Assembly: GCF_004359215.1 (NCBI RefSeq)
Contig: NC_090613.1
Location: 686,645 to 713,728 of the forward strand
Direction of reading: 5' to 3'
DNA length: 27,084 nt
Origin: Bremia lactucae
Taxonomy: Eukaryota; Oomycota; Peronosporomycetes; Peronosporales; Peronosporaceae
The notes beneath the pieces are model-generated. The model was not told the origin of the DNA and made no database searches. It saw only the letters and a program-made list of their open reading frames with translations. The translations under genes were made by a program, and so were the position numbers. This document shows, one piece after another, positions 26,570 to 27,084 of this stretch (positions within the stretch are counted from its first letter, which is position 1; each line of letters starts with the position of its first letter).

Positions 26570-27084
26570 TGCAACGGGCTAAAGTTTCCCTAATGTTACA
26601 CAGTCCCCATTAAGTACATTTGGTACTTAAGGGGATTGTCAATTACTAAATAATAGTAATTAGACCCAACACTCGGGTGTGGTGCACATTTGTGACTAAC
26701 CCTTGTGGATGTGATGCACATGGGTGCATTCACATTAGGAGGGATGACGCCCAGCGTCATCCATGATGACGGCTAGCGTCATCAGTTACGCGAGGTATCT
26801 ATAAAGATACGCTCGCAATACATATTAAATGATATCTATAGAGATATCATTTTAATTGGTAAAAATAGGTATTTGTATTTAATTCTATTAAATATAAATC
26901 AGTCTGAAATTTACTACCTACTTGGTAAGTGCGCACGAGGAGACGGATTACCGCTCCCGTGACGTCACTTCACCAGAGTTCTTAGTGTGTTGGGTGAGGT
27001 CGCTTGCGCGCCCACCACAACTACCTCACTGCACGCAAGAGAAGCAGGTGCAAACCGCTTCCTCGCTGTGCTAGGGTGTGTGCT
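26570..27084 (+). mobile_element. Family-B LTR (partial, runs off the window)
   Basis: It begins TGCAACGGGCTAAAG (TGTAAC with one change) immediately after the CRN coding break and aligns with 5822 onward to the window end, with an extra block (about 27032-27070) missing from the 5822 copy. It carries the AAATGATATCT/AGATATCATTT stem (26827-26852) and a duplicated GATGACG hairpin (26742-26784). No PBS is reached. Confidence 0.88.

Noticed and set aside
1..27084. tRNA, rRNA and spliceosomal RNA genes
   Set aside because: No cloverleaf with A/B boxes and no rRNA-like conserved core was recognised by eye. A tRNAscan/Infernal run would decide.

Overview
This is eukaryotic, repeat-dominated DNA, most likely from a plant-pathogenic oomycete (Phytophthora or downy-mildew type). 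The case rests on two copies of a Crinkler (CRN)-like P-loop NTPase gene and on several chromodomain-type Ty3/Gypsy LTR retrotransposons plus a Ty1/Copia element. The genus is inference. No single-copy housekeeping gene, tRNA, rRNA or CRISPR array was seen. Nearly every gene is decayed; the only long intact element frame is the Copia pol ORF (19465-21921).

Layout: 1-311 is a partial LTR of family A. 702-1229 (-) is a WD40-like remnant. 1919-3729 (-) is CRN-like copy 1, broken by a frameshift, with its 5' flank at 3730-4160. A single N at 4161 joins this to the start of a family-A Gypsy element (gag fragment, primer-binding site, LTR to 4974). 4975-5821 is featureless. 5822-13621 is a long decayed Gypsy element of family B on the + strand: LTR, PBS, gag, protease, RT, RNase H, integrase, chromodomain, an antisense reading frame, PPT, LTR. 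The last LTR (13320-13621) also seems to serve as the 5' LTR of a second + strand gag (13682-14590). That gag collides with a minus-strand Gypsy pol (14571-16740). 16959-19180 is the 3' part of another minus-strand Gypsy element (LTR D, PPT, an antisense ORF, integrase C-terminus). It abuts a minus-strand Copia RT scrap and a second single N (19464). The Copia element and its short 3' LTR run from 19465 to 22078.

The Copia element sits in a third copy of the CRN 5' flank (22079-22375), followed by a second WD40-like remnant. A family-B LTR scrap, a family-A Gypsy element collapsed around a 100-N gap (23125-24919), the CRN 5' flank again (inverted relative to copy 1), and CRN-like copy 2 (25261-26569, +) follow. 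Copy 2 is cut by a family-B LTR that runs off the window.

The points most worth a second look are: (1) the Gypsy LTRs and gag/pol regions are packed with short perfect hairpins, far above chance expectation, and a palindrome lies over the family-A gag start; (2) the two CRN-like copies share flanks and C-terminal halves but have clearly diverged N-terminal domains, with a sharp switch at the conserved QVPLQ junction; (3) two different Gypsy elements appear to carry an unrecognised antisense ORF between pol and the 3' PPT/LTR; (4) three LTR families share one unusual primer-binding motif; (5) both isolated N bases sit exactly where homology switches, so the local order of segments should be treated with caution.
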